A stretch of DNA of 46,815 bases from an uncultured Dorea sp. Its GTDB lineage: Bacteria; Bacillota; Clostridia; Lachnospirales; Lachnospiraceae. Location of the stretch: the NCBI GenBank assembly GCA_948602995.1, contig CAPEBR010000027.1, positions 1 through 46,815 on the forward strand, given 5' to 3'. The notes under the pieces were generated by a model, which did not search any database, was not told the DNA's origin, and worked only from the letters and a program-made list of their open reading frames with translations. The translations under genes were made by a program, and so were the position numbers. Below, piece by piece: positions 32,399-41,616 of this stretch. The stretch's first letter is position 1; each line of letters begins with the position of its first letter.

Positions 32399-33232
32399 AT
32401 GAAAATGCGAAAGATTTTAAGCGCAATGCTGGCAGCAGTATGTGTGTGCATGCTGACAGCATGCGGAAGTGACAGCGGAAACAACGGAGGGTCAGGAGAC
32501 TCGGAGAAGGAAGAGACGAAGAAGATTGAGGTGACAAAATCTGAGGATCTGGCAGATCTTACCATCGGCGTACAGCAGGGAACGACAGGAGATCTTGCCT
32601 GTTCTGATATTGTAAAAGCCGACAGCCAGATGAAGCGCTACCCAAAGGGAGCAGCTGCGGTTCAGGCATTAGAAGCAGGAAAGCTTGACTGTGTAGTCAT
32701 TGACGCGCAGCCTGCAGCAAAATTTGTGGAAAAGAGCGATGATCTGGAGATTATCAATGGAATCTTTGACGATGAGCAGTATGCGATCTGCATCAAGAAG
32801 GGAAATACAGAGCTGGTTGACAAGATGAACGGAGCTCTTGGCGAGCTGAAAGACGATGGAACACTTGACAAGATAATTGCAAATTATATTGGCGATAATA
32901 CTGGAAGCTTCCAGTATGAGACGCCGGATGGAACAGACCATTCCAATGGTGGGCTTGTTATGGCTACCAATGCAGAGTTTGAGCCTTACGAGTACCATGA
33001 GGGCGATGAGATTATTGGAATTGACGTGGATATTGCCCGTGCAATCTGTGATAAGCTTGGATATGAGCTTAAGATTGAGGACATGGAGTTTGATTCCATT
33101 CTTCCTGCCGTTGAGGCCGGAAAGGCAGATTTCGGTGCAGCCGGAATGACTGTTACAGATGAGAGAAAAGAGAATGCGGACTTCACGGATACCTATACCA
33201 ATGCGACACAGGTCGTAATCATTAAGAAGTAG
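32399..33232 (+). CDS. Circularly permuted amino-acid binding lipoprotein (SBP_bac_3)
   Basis: The 277-residue lipoprotein has signal peptide and lipobox LTAC, with Cys22 as the anchor. The family order is reversed. Residues 48-164 (LADLTIGVQQGTTGD to GTLDKIIANYIG) correspond to the usual C-terminal half. After a 20-residue linker (165-184), residues 185-277 (GLVMATNAEFEPYEYHEGDE; GKADFGAAGMTVTDERKENA; ending QVVIIKK) are the usual N-terminal half. The new ends lie at the hinge and the old ends are joined by the linker. Both lobes are complete, and the permease and ATPase follow in one operon, so the protein is probably functional. Substrate is likely a polar amino acid such as glutamine. Confidence 0.88.
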   Translation: MKMRKILSAMLAAVCVCMLTACGSDSGNNGGSGDSEKEETKKIEVTKSEDLADLTIGVQQGTTGDLACSDIVKADSQMKRYPKGAAAVQALEAGKLDCVVIDAQPAAKFVEKSDDLEIINGIFDDEQYAICIKKGNTELVDKMNGALGELKDDGTLDKIIANYIGDNTGSFQYETPDGTDHSNGGLVMATNAEFEPYEYHEGDEIIGIDVDIARAICDKLGYELKIEDMEFDSILPAVEAGKADFGAAGMTVTDERKENADFTDTYTNATQVVIIKK

Positions 33233-33245
33233 AACAGGTGACATA

Positions 33246-33935
33246 ATGGCAGATTTTTCAGCAAAGTTCTATGCGAACTTTATCAAAGATGACCGCTGGC
33301 TTGGGCTTGTAACCGGTCTTAAGGTAACAATCATTGTCACTTTGGAGGCGCTGCTTCTAGGTGTACTCATTGGTTTTTTGATTGCAATCATCCGGTCTTA
33401 TCATGATAAGACCGGAAAGTTTAAGATACTGGACATATTATGCCGGGTGTATCTGACAGTGATCCGGGGAACGCCTACGATGATTCAGATTCTGATCATG
33501 TACCTGGTTGTATTCGGCGCGTCATCACTTGATTCTATTATTATTGGCGGTATTGCATTTGGTATTAATTCCGGTGCATATGTTGCGGAGATTATCCGTT
33601 CTGGCATCATGTCCATTCCGGCAGGGCAGACGGAAGCAGGAAGGAGCCTGGGCTTAAGCTACAGGCAGACTATGTGGCTGATTATCGTGCCCCAGGCATT
33701 TAAGAATGTGCTTCCTGCCCTGGTCAATGAGATGATCGTCCTGATTAAGGAAACGGCGATTATCGGATACATAGGCGAGCAGGACCTTACAAAGGCAGCG
33801 ATGATCATTCAGAGCCGTACCTTTGATGCGTTCATGCCCCTTCTGGCAGCAGCGATCATCTATCTCGCACTTGTTATGCTGCTTACGTTCTTCATGAACA
33901 AGCTTGAAAGGAGGCTGAGAACCAATGAGCGCTAG
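33246..33935 (+). CDS. Amino-acid ABC transporter permease
   Basis: This 229-residue HisM/GlnP-type membrane protein has about five hydrophobic segments. The EAA loop that contacts the ATPase is visible in EAGRSLGLSYRQTMWLIIVP. VIRGTPTMIQILIMYLVVF is typical for polar amino-acid systems. It begins 13 bp after the permuted binding-protein gene and overlaps the ATPase gene by 11 bp, so the three are co-transcribed. A single permease gene implies a homodimer. Confidence 0.93.
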   Translation: MADFSAKFYANFIKDDRWLGLVTGLKVTIIVTLEALLLGVLIGFLIAIIRSYHDKTGKFKILDILCRVYLTVIRGTPTMIQILIMYLVVFGASSLDSIIIGGIAFGINSGAYVAEIIRSGIMSIPAGQTEAGRSLGLSYRQTMWLIIVPQAFKNVLPALVNEMIVLIKETAIIGYIGEQDLTKAAMIIQSRTFDAFMPLLAAAIIYLALVMLLTFFMNKLERRLRTNER

Positions 33936-34680
33936 TCAGAATGTGAATCAGGAAACACTGATTGAGGTGAAAGATCTGCGGAAGGCCTTCGGAGAAAATG
34001 AGGTTCTCACGGGTATTACGACGGATATTAAACGCGGTGAAGTGGTAGTGATTATCGGCCCGTCCGGATCAGGAAAGTCAACCTTCCTGCGTTCTCTGAA
34101 CCTGCTTGAGACGCCGACCGGAGGGACGGTTCTGTTTGAAGGAATCAACATTACAGACCCTAAGACAGACATTGACCTCCACAGGCAGAAGATGGGAATG
34201 GTGTTTCAGCATTTCAATCTGTTCCCGCATAAGACGATTCTTGAAAATATTACCCTTGCGCCTGTTGTCCTGAAAAAGATGACAAAGGATGAGGCCGTAC
34301 AAAAGGCAGAGGAACTTCTTGGCCGCGTCGGGCTGCTGGACAAGAAGGATACCTATCCCGAGCAGCTGTCCGGCGGGCAGAAGCAGAGGATTGCCATTGT
34401 CCGTTCCCTGGCCATGGATCCGGACGTAATGCTCTTTGACGAGCCTACGTCAGCACTGGATCCGGAGATGGTCGGAGAGGTGCTGGAGCTCATGAAGCAG
34501 CTCGCCCACGACGGCATGACCATGGTGGTAGTCACCCACGAGATGGGTTTTGCTAGAGAGGTGGGCACAAGAGTGGTCTTCATGGACGAAGGACAGATCA
34601 AGGAACAGGCAGCTCCGGATGAATTCTTTCAGAATCCAAAGGATGAAAGACTAAAGGAATTCTTATCAAAAATATTATAA
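33925..34680 (+). CDS. glnQ: Amino-acid ABC transporter ATPase
   Basis: The 251-residue ATPase has Walker A GPSGSGKST (about residues 46-54), the Q loop in MVFQHFNLFP, signature LSGGQKQRIAIVRSLAMD, Walker B VMLFDEPTSALDPE and the H loop VVTHEMGF. It belongs to the polar amino-acid (GlnQ/HisP) group, so the gene symbol reflects the group rather than a proven glutamine specificity. It closes the operon, and a palindromic repeat 4 bp downstream probably ends the transcript. Confidence 0.93.
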   Translation: MSASQNVNQETLIEVKDLRKAFGENEVLTGITTDIKRGEVVVIIGPSGSGKSTFLRSLNLLETPTGGTVLFEGINITDPKTDIDLHRQKMGMVFQHFNLFPHKTILENITLAPVVLKKMTKDEAVQKAEELLGRVGLLDKKDTYPEQLSGGQKQRIAIVRSLAMDPDVMLFDEPTSALDPEMVGEVLELMKQLAHDGMTMVVVTHEMGFAREVGTRVVFMDEGQIKEQAAPDEFFQNPKDERLKEFLSKIL

Positions 34681-34683
34681 ACC

Positions 34684-34725
34684 AATCTGGGACGGGGCAT
34701 TTTAAAAAATGCCCCGTCCCAGATT
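34684..34725. repeat. Palindromic intergenic repeat, copy 5 (compensated ends)
   Basis: AATCTGGGACGGGGCATTTT pairs perfectly with its inverse around a 2-nt centre. Other copies have AATTGGGG/CCCCAATT; here both arms changed to AATCTGGG/CCCAGATT, again keeping the pairing. It separates the ABC operon from aroK. Confidence 0.9.
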
Positions 34726-34751
34726 GCTCCAATTGCCAGAAAGGAAAGAAC

Positions 34752-35264
34752 ATGGGAACACATAATATATTTCTGACAGGTTTTATGGGTACCGGGAAGA
34801 GTACTATTGCAGGAGAGTTAAGCAGACAGACCAAAATGACGCAGATGGAGATGGATGAAGAGATTGTTAAGAGGCAGGGAATGAGTATTAACGATATTTT
34901 TGAAAAATACGGGGAGGCTTATTTCCGCGATCTGGAAAGTAATCTGTTAATAGAACTGGAAAGCCATGGGGGAATGGTTGTATCCTGCGGCGGAGGTGTG
35001 GTTATGCGCAGGGAGAATGTAGAGTATATGAGAAAAAGCGGCAGAATTATCCTCCTGACCGCTTCTGCGGAAACCATTTACCGAAGGGTAAGGAATAGCC
35101 AGGATCGTCCTATCTTAAATAATCATATGAATGTGGAGTTTATCAGCGGACTGATGGAAAAAAGAAGGGAAGCGTATGAAGCGGCAGCGGACTTTATTGT
35201 AGAGACGGACGGGAAAGAGGTTCTTCAGATCTGTGAAGAAATCAGGGAATATATGGGGTTGTGA
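34752..35264 (+). CDS. aroK: Shikimate kinase
   Basis: The 170-residue enzyme phosphorylates shikimate in aromatic amino-acid synthesis. Walker A is GFMGTGKST (residues 10-18), the shikimate-binding Arg is in AYFRDLES, and the CGGGVV loop and the lid region with RNSQDRPIL are both present. The usual DxD magnesium motif reads EMD here, with the first Asp replaced by Glu. No other aro genes are adjacent. It lies 1 bp before a response-regulator gene, apparently in the same transcript, which is an unusual partner. Confidence 0.9.
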   Translation: MGTHNIFLTGFMGTGKSTIAGELSRQTKMTQMEMDEEIVKRQGMSINDIFEKYGEAYFRDLESNLLIELESHGGMVVSCGGGVVMRRENVEYMRKSGRIILLTASAETIYRRVRNSQDRPILNNHMNVEFISGLMEKRREAYEAAADFIVETDGKEVLQICEEIREYMGL

Positions 35265-35265
35265 T

Positions 35266-35955
35266 ATGGTTAGGATTTTACTGATTGAGGATGATGATAC
35301 GATTGCTTTTGGCATCCGGACTGCACTGGAGAGGAAGGGGTATCAGGTGACGTCAGGCCCGGGTATGGCAGAGGGAAAGCGTCTGTTTTCCGGGGAAATT
35401 TCCCTAATTCTTTTAGACTTGAATCTTCCTGATGGAAGTGGTTATGAATTTTGCAGATGGGTGAAGGAAAGGCGGGATACGCCAGTCATTTTTCTGACTG
35501 TCCGGGATGATGCACAGGACATTACGAGAGGTCTTGACATGGGGGCAGATGATTACATTACAAAGCCCTTTTCCATTCCGGTACTGGAATCCCGGATCCG
35601 GGCAGTCCTTAGAAGAGCGGCAAAAACGGAGTCTTCAGGAGCAGGAAGGACGGAGGGAATGAATCTTTACTGCGGCAATATTCAGATCGACAAGAAGAGC
35701 CGGAGAGTTAGCATGGGGGAAGGGGAGGTTATCCTGACCAGTCTGGAATACCGTCTGCTTCTGATGCTGATGGAGAATAAAGGGTGTATTCTTCCCCGGA
35801 ATCTGATTTTGGAAAGACTATGGGATGATGCGGGAAATTTTGTGAATGATAATACACTTACAGTTGCCGTGAAACGTTTGCGGGAAAAGCTGAATGGGAC
35901 CTCCTGCATCAGGACAGTAAGAGGAGTCGGCTACCGGATGGAGGAGGCAGAGTGA
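35266..35955 (+). CDS. OmpR-family response regulator
   Basis: The protein has 229 residues from ATG 35266, just after the aroK stop. The receiver domain shows the acidic pocket (LIEDDD), the phospho-acceptor Asp in LILLDLNLPDG, and Lys in YITKPFSIP. A winged-helix DNA-binding domain follows (LTSLEYRLLLMLMENKGCIL; VAVKRLREKLN; VRGVGYRME). The kinase gene begins with GTG overlapping its stop (GTGA at 35952). The likely target is the convergent ABC exporter. Confidence 0.93.
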   Translation: MVRILLIEDDDTIAFGIRTALERKGYQVTSGPGMAEGKRLFSGEISLILLDLNLPDGSGYEFCRWVKERRDTPVIFLTVRDDAQDITRGLDMGADDYITKPFSIPVLESRIRAVLRRAAKTESSGAGRTEGMNLYCGNIQIDKKSRRVSMGEGEVILTSLEYRLLLMLMENKGCILPRNLILERLWDDAGNFVNDNTLTVAVKRLREKLNGTSCIRTVRGVGYRMEEAE

Positions 35956-37106
35956 ATACAAGTATCAGAGTAATGAGGCAGTTTCTGATGTGGTTATTGG
36001 CCGGAACAGCCGCCGGAATTTTTCTGGCGGCTGTTTTAAGTGTCCATGAATACAGGGCGCTTGCGGATATTTCAGGAGCCGTGCTGCAGTCACGGTCACT
36101 GGAAGAAGGGATGAAGAAAGGTTCTGAAGCATTCCGGGAGGAGGGAGAGCATTTTCTGTCGGATTATGGATACCGGCCGCTTGGGAAGTGGGAAGCGTAT
36201 CTTCCTTTTACATTGTCTGCCTGTATCCTTCTCTTTCAGGCAGCAGGCTGGACTGTTTTCTGCAGCCAGTACAGGAAGGAGAAAAATGTAAGAGAGCGTG
36301 TCCGGGAGCTGACAGAGTATCTGAAGGATGTAAATTCCGGAGGCACTTCCGTGCTCCGCAGGGGTGAGGATGTGTTTTCCCATCTGGAGGATGAGATCTA
36401 TAAGACGGTGATAGAGCTCCAGGGTACGAAGGAGAGTGCAGTCAGAAACCATGAGATTCTGGCAGAGCGGATTGCGGATATTGCCCATCAGTTAAAGACG
36501 CCCCTCACTTCAATGTCCCTGATGACAGAGCTTTTGGAAGAATACCTGACGGATGATACGAAGGAGTACCATACCAGGCTGTCTGGTCAGATTGGCAGGC
36601 TTAAGGGGCTTGTATCCGGTCTTTTGTCACTGGCAAAGCTTGATTCTCATGGGATTATAATGAAAAATGAACGTCTGGAGCTGTCAGAGCTGCTAGAAGA
36701 GGCCGAAGAATCTCTTAGGGAAATGCTGAAGGAACGGAGGGTTATCTTTACAGCAGAAGGAGAGAGTGGATGTAGTCTTTATGCAGACCGCCAGTGGACG
36801 GAAGAAGCTATACTGAATATTGTGAAAAACTGTGCGGAGCATACACCAAAGGGCGGGAGAATTACTGCCTGCTATTGTCAGAATCCGATTTATACAGAGC
36901 TTAGGATTGAGGATGGGGGAAATGGATTTGTACCGGAGGAGCTGCCCCATATCTTTGAACGCTTTTACCGCGGCGCAGGGGCAGCGAAGGATAATGCCGG
37001 AATCGGCCTGGCAATAGCCAAAGCAGTGATTGAACAGCAAAACGGGTATATCCATGCAGAAAATACTGCAGATGGACATGCCTGCTTTGCTATAAAGTGG
37101 TATTAG
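35952..37106 (+). CDS. Sensor histidine kinase
   Basis: The 384-residue kinase starts at a GTG that overlaps the regulator's stop. Two membrane segments (about residues 12-32 and 83-103) bracket a ~50-residue outer loop, followed by a short linker. The DHp helix carries the phospho-His in DIAHQLKTPLTSMSL. The ATPase domain has the N box IVKNCAEHTP, G1 EDGGNGF and G2 NAGIGLAIAK. The layout and the neighbouring MacB-like exporter resemble systems that sense cell-wall antibiotics or peptides; the ligand is unknown. Confidence 0.92.
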   Translation: MNTSIRVMRQFLMWLLAGTAAGIFLAAVLSVHEYRALADISGAVLQSRSLEEGMKKGSEAFREEGEHFLSDYGYRPLGKWEAYLPFTLSACILLFQAAGWTVFCSQYRKEKNVRERVRELTEYLKDVNSGGTSVLRRGEDVFSHLEDEIYKTVIELQGTKESAVRNHEILAERIADIAHQLKTPLTSMSLMTELLEEYLTDDTKEYHTRLSGQIGRLKGLVSGLLSLAKLDSHGIIMKNERLELSELLEEAEESLREMLKERRVIFTAEGESGCSLYADRQWTEEAILNIVKNCAEHTPKGGRITACYCQNPIYTELRIEDGGNGFVPEELPHIFERFYRGAGAAKDNAGIGLAIAKAVIEQQNGYIHAENTADGHACFAIKWY

Positions 37107-37150
37107 TATAACTCAGTTTTTCAGCGAGGGGTTTCTGACAGGCGTCTGCG

Positions 37151-39844
37151 TTACATGGTATCATCCCTGATTGCAGTGATGATCGTTTCCTTTGCCAGTC
37201 TCCGGCCTCCAATGGCATATGCACCTGTAACCGCCAGCAGAATCAGCAGGGTATAGGCAGGCAGAATCCAAAGGGGTGCATAGGGCAGGTATTCAGGAAG
37301 GGAAACCTCTGTCACAAGAAGCAGTACAGTAAGTACAGCTCCCTGGACGGGGAGGGAGTAAAGCAGGGGCTTCAGACCCAGCGTCAGGCCCTCCAGGAAC
37401 AGAAGCCCGGCAAGCTGACGGGGAGAGAGCCCGACGGAGCGCAGCATGGCAAATTCCTGCCGTCTCCTGCGCAGGTTTCCGGAAATACTTGCCCACACAT
37501 TGGACAGGCCGATGACAGCCAGAAATCCTGTTAAAAATGTAATGACAAGACTGATAACCTTTTGTGCGCTCTGGTTCATTTCTTCCTCCTGCGCAAGATT
37601 CGAAAGCAGGTAATCGCCGCTGCCGTAATAATGTGTAATAGTTTTTTCCATTTCTTTACTCACGTCTTTCAGAACCGGATAGCTAATTTCGCTGCCATCT
37701 CCGGTCCAGAAGATGCAATTTATGTTCCGGGAGGAATTTTCCCGCCTTTCACAGCATTGGGCGCCGAGTTCCAGTACATGCTCCATGGGCATGAACAGCG
37801 CCAGGGTAAAATTAGAGATCCCAAGTGTTTTCGTAGGAAGTCTGCTGGTGAGCGCCCAGGCGGTGAGATTGAACTTGAAATCCCCCTCTATTTCATCTTC
37901 ATTTTTTTCAGTAAAGAGCAGTCTGTCCTGCTCCTGAATATCTAGAAGCTCCCTGTACAGAATATTCCTTCTGGTGCTTGCCTCCGGATCTTTTGTGTAA
38001 TTGTAGACGATTGCCCTGGATGAATCCTCATAAAAGGGCTGGGACGAGATGCCAAGCTCCTCGCAATAGTTCTGAAAGCTGTCCTGGTCAAGCCCGTAAA
38101 CGACTGTCTGGATCCGGTATTTTCCATCCCTCTTTATAGGGGAGTATTTATTCTTTTTTATAATTCCGTCAAAACCTCCAAAGCCTGTGAGGATGTCCTG
38201 TGAAGTATCTTCCGGGCTAATCCAGGTAGCACAGTACAAAAGATTGCGGACAAAGGATCTGGTGATTCCCGGGACGGCTTTTATCTGTTCCAGTGCTTCC
38301 ATGTCCGGCGTGCCTCCGTCGCTTATGGACAGGAAGATATGGCCATTGTCAGACGGGGAGGTACGGAAAATGGCGTCACTTGCCTCCTTGGTTGTCACAA
38401 TATACTGAAAAACCATGAGCAGGAGAAAGGACATGCACAGGGAAATCGTTGCCATCCGGTAGGAACGCTTTCTTGCAGAAACAGCGTTTGCAGCAAGTTC
38501 ACCCGTAATTCCAGGGAAATGGAGCCGCTTACGCTCCTTTTTATGTTTTTTTCTGTCCGGCTCCATATCCTGCTTCAGGATTTCTATGGGGAGCTTTCTG
38601 GCCGCTCTTCTTGCCGGGATTCCTGCTGACAGCCATGCCGTCAGAAGAGAGAGCAGGGTGGCAGGCAGAACCGCAGGCAGGCCATAGGTTACAACAATGT
38701 CCGGGGCATCTCTTCCAATGTCATTGGTAGCATTGATCAGCCCGAACAGCCTGCTGACTAAAAGCCATCCGGAAAAAAGCCCGAAAGGCAGCGGGATTGC
38801 CGTTAAAAGAAGGGCTTCTAAACGGACGGTTTTACGAATCTGCTTCGGTGTGGCGCCGACGCCGGAAAAGATCGCCAGCTGGGCAAGCTTTTCATTTACG
38901 GATATCACAAATGCATTGTGAATAACCAGTACAAAGACAGCGATTAAAAATACTGTAAATATAAGAAACATCAGCGGTACGGCAAGAAGGCTCAGGTGCA
39001 CCTGGAATCCTTTTTCCGAAGGGGCGAAAACTCCATAGGTGGATAAAAGCCCTGTATTATAACGGAGCTCATACGCCCCATATTCATCGGCCTCATATCC
39101 TATGGCTTTAGCCAGTGCAGGAAGTTCCTGATAGGTGCGCCGTACAGGGGAGAACCGCAGATATACGGTAATCAGGTCATCCGGCAGTATGGAAGCCCTG
39201 TCAAGCCAGGTCATGCCAGTATAGGCCGGGACAGCGGAAGAAGTTGTAACGTCCATGGAGCCTACGATGGTGTAGGTTTTTGTCCCGGTCTGCCGGAAGG
39301 TTTCACTCTCATGGAAGACATCTGTATCCATGCAGGCCTGGCCGTCATGGATGCGCTGCCCAACAGGAAGAGTAATCGTATCCCCGATTTCCATATCCGG
39401 AAAGGCTTCAAAATATTGCTTAGACAGTACGATTTCATTTTCAGAGGAAGGACACCTTCCCTCGGTAATGGACCTCTTTTCAGGCATGGAATCCCAGTAT
39501 TCCTGATTCGCGCCCCGGTAGATCAGATAGGGCCTGCGGCTGTCTGCCCTGTTCTCATCCGGAAGCAGCGCGGTCTCCCATTTTCCCTTTATCAGGACGG
39601 CGGAGACGGAAGCATAATTTTCAATCTGTGAAAGTGCCCCGCCGGGTGTATTGTCAAAAAGCTCACCGTGCCAGTCGCCGTTATGCCATTTTTCCAGTAC
39701 AATACTATCCGTCCACATGGTGTATACAAAGCCGCAGAAGCAGGACATCAGTGTAGTCATAAGAAACAGGGCAGTCATAATCACAAGACTTGCGCGTTTA
39801 TTTTGCCAGAGTGTATCCCATATATATTCACGTAATAGTTTCAT
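37151..39844 (-). CDS. FtsX/MacB-type ABC exporter permease
   Basis: The protein has 897 residues from ATG 39844; the GTG at 39850 would be too close to the GAGGTG binding site. TM1 (about 20-40) is followed by a large outer domain. Two FtsX blocks follow, one near 290-420 (FLIAVFVLVIHNAFVISVNE; ATPKQIRKTVRLEALLL) and one at the C-terminus (FAMLRSVGLSPRQLAGLLFL). It is made after the ATPase gene with an ATGA overlap. Such pairs resist antimicrobial peptides or bacitracin-like agents, or move lipoproteins. It is transcribed toward the two-component genes, ending 44 bp from the kinase. Confidence 0.9.
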   Translation of the reverse strand: MKLLREYIWDTLWQNKRASLVIMTALFLMTTLMSCFCGFVYTMWTDSIVLEKWHNGDWHGELFDNTPGGALSQIENYASVSAVLIKGKWETALLPDENRADSRRPYLIYRGANQEYWDSMPEKRSITEGRCPSSENEIVLSKQYFEAFPDMEIGDTITLPVGQRIHDGQACMDTDVFHESETFRQTGTKTYTIVGSMDVTTSSAVPAYTGMTWLDRASILPDDLITVYLRFSPVRRTYQELPALAKAIGYEADEYGAYELRYNTGLLSTYGVFAPSEKGFQVHLSLLAVPLMFLIFTVFLIAVFVLVIHNAFVISVNEKLAQLAIFSGVGATPKQIRKTVRLEALLLTAIPLPFGLFSGWLLVSRLFGLINATNDIGRDAPDIVVTYGLPAVLPATLLSLLTAWLSAGIPARRAARKLPIEILKQDMEPDRKKHKKERKRLHFPGITGELAANAVSARKRSYRMATISLCMSFLLLMVFQYIVTTKEASDAIFRTSPSDNGHIFLSISDGGTPDMEALEQIKAVPGITRSFVRNLLYCATWISPEDTSQDILTGFGGFDGIIKKNKYSPIKRDGKYRIQTVVYGLDQDSFQNYCEELGISSQPFYEDSSRAIVYNYTKDPEASTRRNILYRELLDIQEQDRLLFTEKNEDEIEGDFKFNLTAWALTSRLPTKTLGISNFTLALFMPMEHVLELGAQCCERRENSSRNINCIFWTGDGSEISYPVLKDVSKEMEKTITHYYGSGDYLLSNLAQEEEMNQSAQKVISLVITFLTGFLAVIGLSNVWASISGNLRRRRQEFAMLRSVGLSPRQLAGLLFLEGLTLGLKPLLYSLPVQGAVLTVLLLVTEVSLPEYLPYAPLWILPAYTLLILLAVTGAYAIGGRRLAKETIITAIRDDTM

Positions 39845-40524
39845 TGGCACGTCACCTCGTCAGAACATATTCTGCCATCCTCCAGTGTGATGATCCGGTC
39901 TGCCTTTAAGGCCGTTCTTTCATCATGAGTAATCAGGAGAATCGTCTGTTGGAACTGCTTGTTGGAAAGCTTAAGCAGCTCCAGGGTTTCGTCAGAATTC
40001 TTCCTGTCCAGGTTGCCGGTGAGTTCATCGGCAAGAAGAATTGCGGGCCGGTAAATCAGGCTCCTGGCAATAGCTGCCCGCTGCTGCTGCCCGCCGGATA
40101 ATTCCCTCGGATAGTGAGAGAGACGGTCAGAAAGCCCCAGTGTATTTACAAGCTTTTCAAAACGGCCCTCATCCGGCTTCTCTCCGTCAAGAAGGACCGG
40201 AAGCAGAATATTTTTCCGTACATTTAAAGTGGGGATCAGGTTATAAAACTGATAGACAAGCCCTACCTTTCTGCGGCGGAATATGGCCAGCTGCTCCAGG
40301 GACAGTGTAGAGATGTCTGTGTCCTCTATATAAATGCTGCCTTTTGTGGGCCGGTCTACACCGCCCAGCATATGGAGAAGTGTAGATTTGCCGGAACCGG
40401 AGGCTCCAACCACGGCAGTGAAGCTTCCGCGTTCAATCGAAAGGCTGACGTGGTCAAGGGCATTAATCTGGCTGGTTCCTTTTCCATAAGTTTTGGTGAG
40501 ATTTTCACATCTGAGTATTTCCAT
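39841..40524 (-). CDS. ABC transporter ATPase, LolD/MacB type
   Basis: The protein has 227 residues from ATG 40524 (AAAGGAA upstream); the longer in-frame start is formed by a palindromic repeat and is not used. Walker A is GASGSGKST, the Q loop LVYQFYNLIP, the signature LSGGQQQRAAIARSLIYRP, and Walker B ILLADELTGNLD, in the group that serves FtsX-like permeases. It is the first gene of a two-gene operon with the permease. The likely regulator is the convergent two-component system. Confidence 0.92.
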   Translation of the reverse strand: MEILRCENLTKTYGKGTSQINALDHVSLSIERGSFTAVVGASGSGKSTLLHMLGGVDRPTKGSIYIEDTDISTLSLEQLAIFRRRKVGLVYQFYNLIPTLNVRKNILLPVLLDGEKPDEGRFEKLVNTLGLSDRLSHYPRELSGGQQQRAAIARSLIYRPAILLADELTGNLDRKNSDETLELLKLSNKQFQQTILLITHDERTALKADRIITLEDGRICSDEVTCQ

Positions 40525-40611
40525 TGTCTGGTTCCTTTCTGCTATTATTTTATCATTTAATCCGGATGGGAATATCATAACAGAAAAAGGTGACAGGAAA
40601 GTGACATTTTG

Positions 40612-40643
40612 GGGACGGGGCATTTTTAAAAATGCCCCGTCCC
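40612..40643. repeat. Palindromic intergenic repeat, copy 6
   Basis: A perfect 32-bp palindrome, GGGACGGGGCATTTTT and its inverse. It lies upstream of the ABC exporter operon and downstream of the LysR gene. Confidence 0.9.
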
Positions 40644-40669
40644 TGATTTACTTCCGGGAGCAGGAAAAG

Positions 40670-40693
40670 GCCGGGATATGAAAATATCCCGGC
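40670..40693 (-). terminator. Hairpin terminator after the LysR gene
   Basis: GCCGGGATAT (40670-40679) pairs with ATATCCCGGC (40684-40693) across 4 nt. On the minus strand CCTTTTCC follows. It sits 18 bp past the LysR stop codon. Confidence 0.65.
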
Positions 40694-40710
40694 TCTTTCC
40701 TGTATCTTCT

Positions 40711-41580
40711 TTAATCTAGCAGATAATCCCTCGCATACTTTATAAAGATCTTTGCAGCCGGTGACAGCTCCTCGAAGGATATAATGGCCATACCGAGCTT
40801 CCGGTTTGCGCGGGGAAGAAGAGGGCGGGCCTCAAAATTCTCAATTCGCCCTCTCAGGATCAGCTTGGGCAGAATACTAATCCCCAGGTTATGTTCCACC
40901 ATAGACAGAATCGAAGAGTCATTACTCATGGTATACTTAATATCCGGCTTCACATTATAAGTTCTGAGAAGCTGATGCATCTCATTCACATAAGTGTACT
41001 CAGACGCAATAACAGGAACCCCCTCATACCATTCAATAGGGATTTCATCATATTTTGCGAAAGGATGGTTCTTGGGCATAACTGCCAGCATGGGGTCATC
41101 ATATACTGGAATAAAATGATAAGTCTGATTCTTCTGATAGCTGGTAAATCCGATATCAACCTTCCGGCTGTTCACCCACTCGGCAATATCTTTTTCATCC
41201 CCCTCATCAATATCAAAGACAATCCCTGGATATTCCGTCTGGAAATTATGGATGATTGCAGGAAGCCAGTGAATCGTACAGCTTGTAAAAGCCCCGATCT
41301 TAATCGTCCCTCTCTTCGCCCCCTTCATAAACGAAATCTCCTGGTTCAGCGTCTCACTGGCAGAGAGGAGATTACGGATCGAGGGAATCAGGGAAAGCCC
41401 TTCCTCCGTAAGCTTCACACCGTGGTGGCTCTTAATAAAAAGCGGAACCCCCGCCTCATGTTCAAGGGATTTCATCATCTGCGTAATTCCAGACTGGGTA
41501 TAGCCGAGAGCCTCCCCGGCCTTCGTAAAATTTCCCAGGTCAGCAACCGTAAGAAATACATTCAATTTCTTCAAATCCAT
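40711..41580 (-). CDS. LysR-family transcriptional regulator
   Basis: The protein has 289 residues from ATG 41580, with GGAGGTT upstream. A longer in-frame frame begins inside a palindromic repeat and is an artefact of it. The N-terminal winged HTH reads LNVFLTVADLGNFTKAGEAL then GYTQSGITQMMKSLEHEAG. The effector domain follows with KIGAFTSC and a periplasmic-binding fold. The target is unknown; no divergent gene is controlled in the classic LysR arrangement, since both neighbours are on the same strand. Confidence 0.9.
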   Translation of the reverse strand: MDLKKLNVFLTVADLGNFTKAGEALGYTQSGITQMMKSLEHEAGVPLFIKSHHGVKLTEEGLSLIPSIRNLLSASETLNQEISFMKGAKRGTIKIGAFTSCTIHWLPAIIHNFQTEYPGIVFDIDEGDEKDIAEWVNSRKVDIGFTSYQKNQTYHFIPVYDDPMLAVMPKNHPFAKYDEIPIEWYEGVPVIASEYTYVNEMHQLLRTYNVKPDIKYTMSNDSSILSMVEHNLGISILPKLILRGRIENFEARPLLPRANRKLGMAIISFEELSPAAKIFIKYARDYLLD

Positions 41581-41616
41581 AAGAACCTCCAATTGGGGAC
41601 ACCCTATTTTCAATTT

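Noticed and set aside
37107..37150. Short piece of the 147-bp repeat between the kinase and exporter genes
   Set aside because: Only about 10 bases (CAGCGAGGGG) match clearly, too short to list as a copy.
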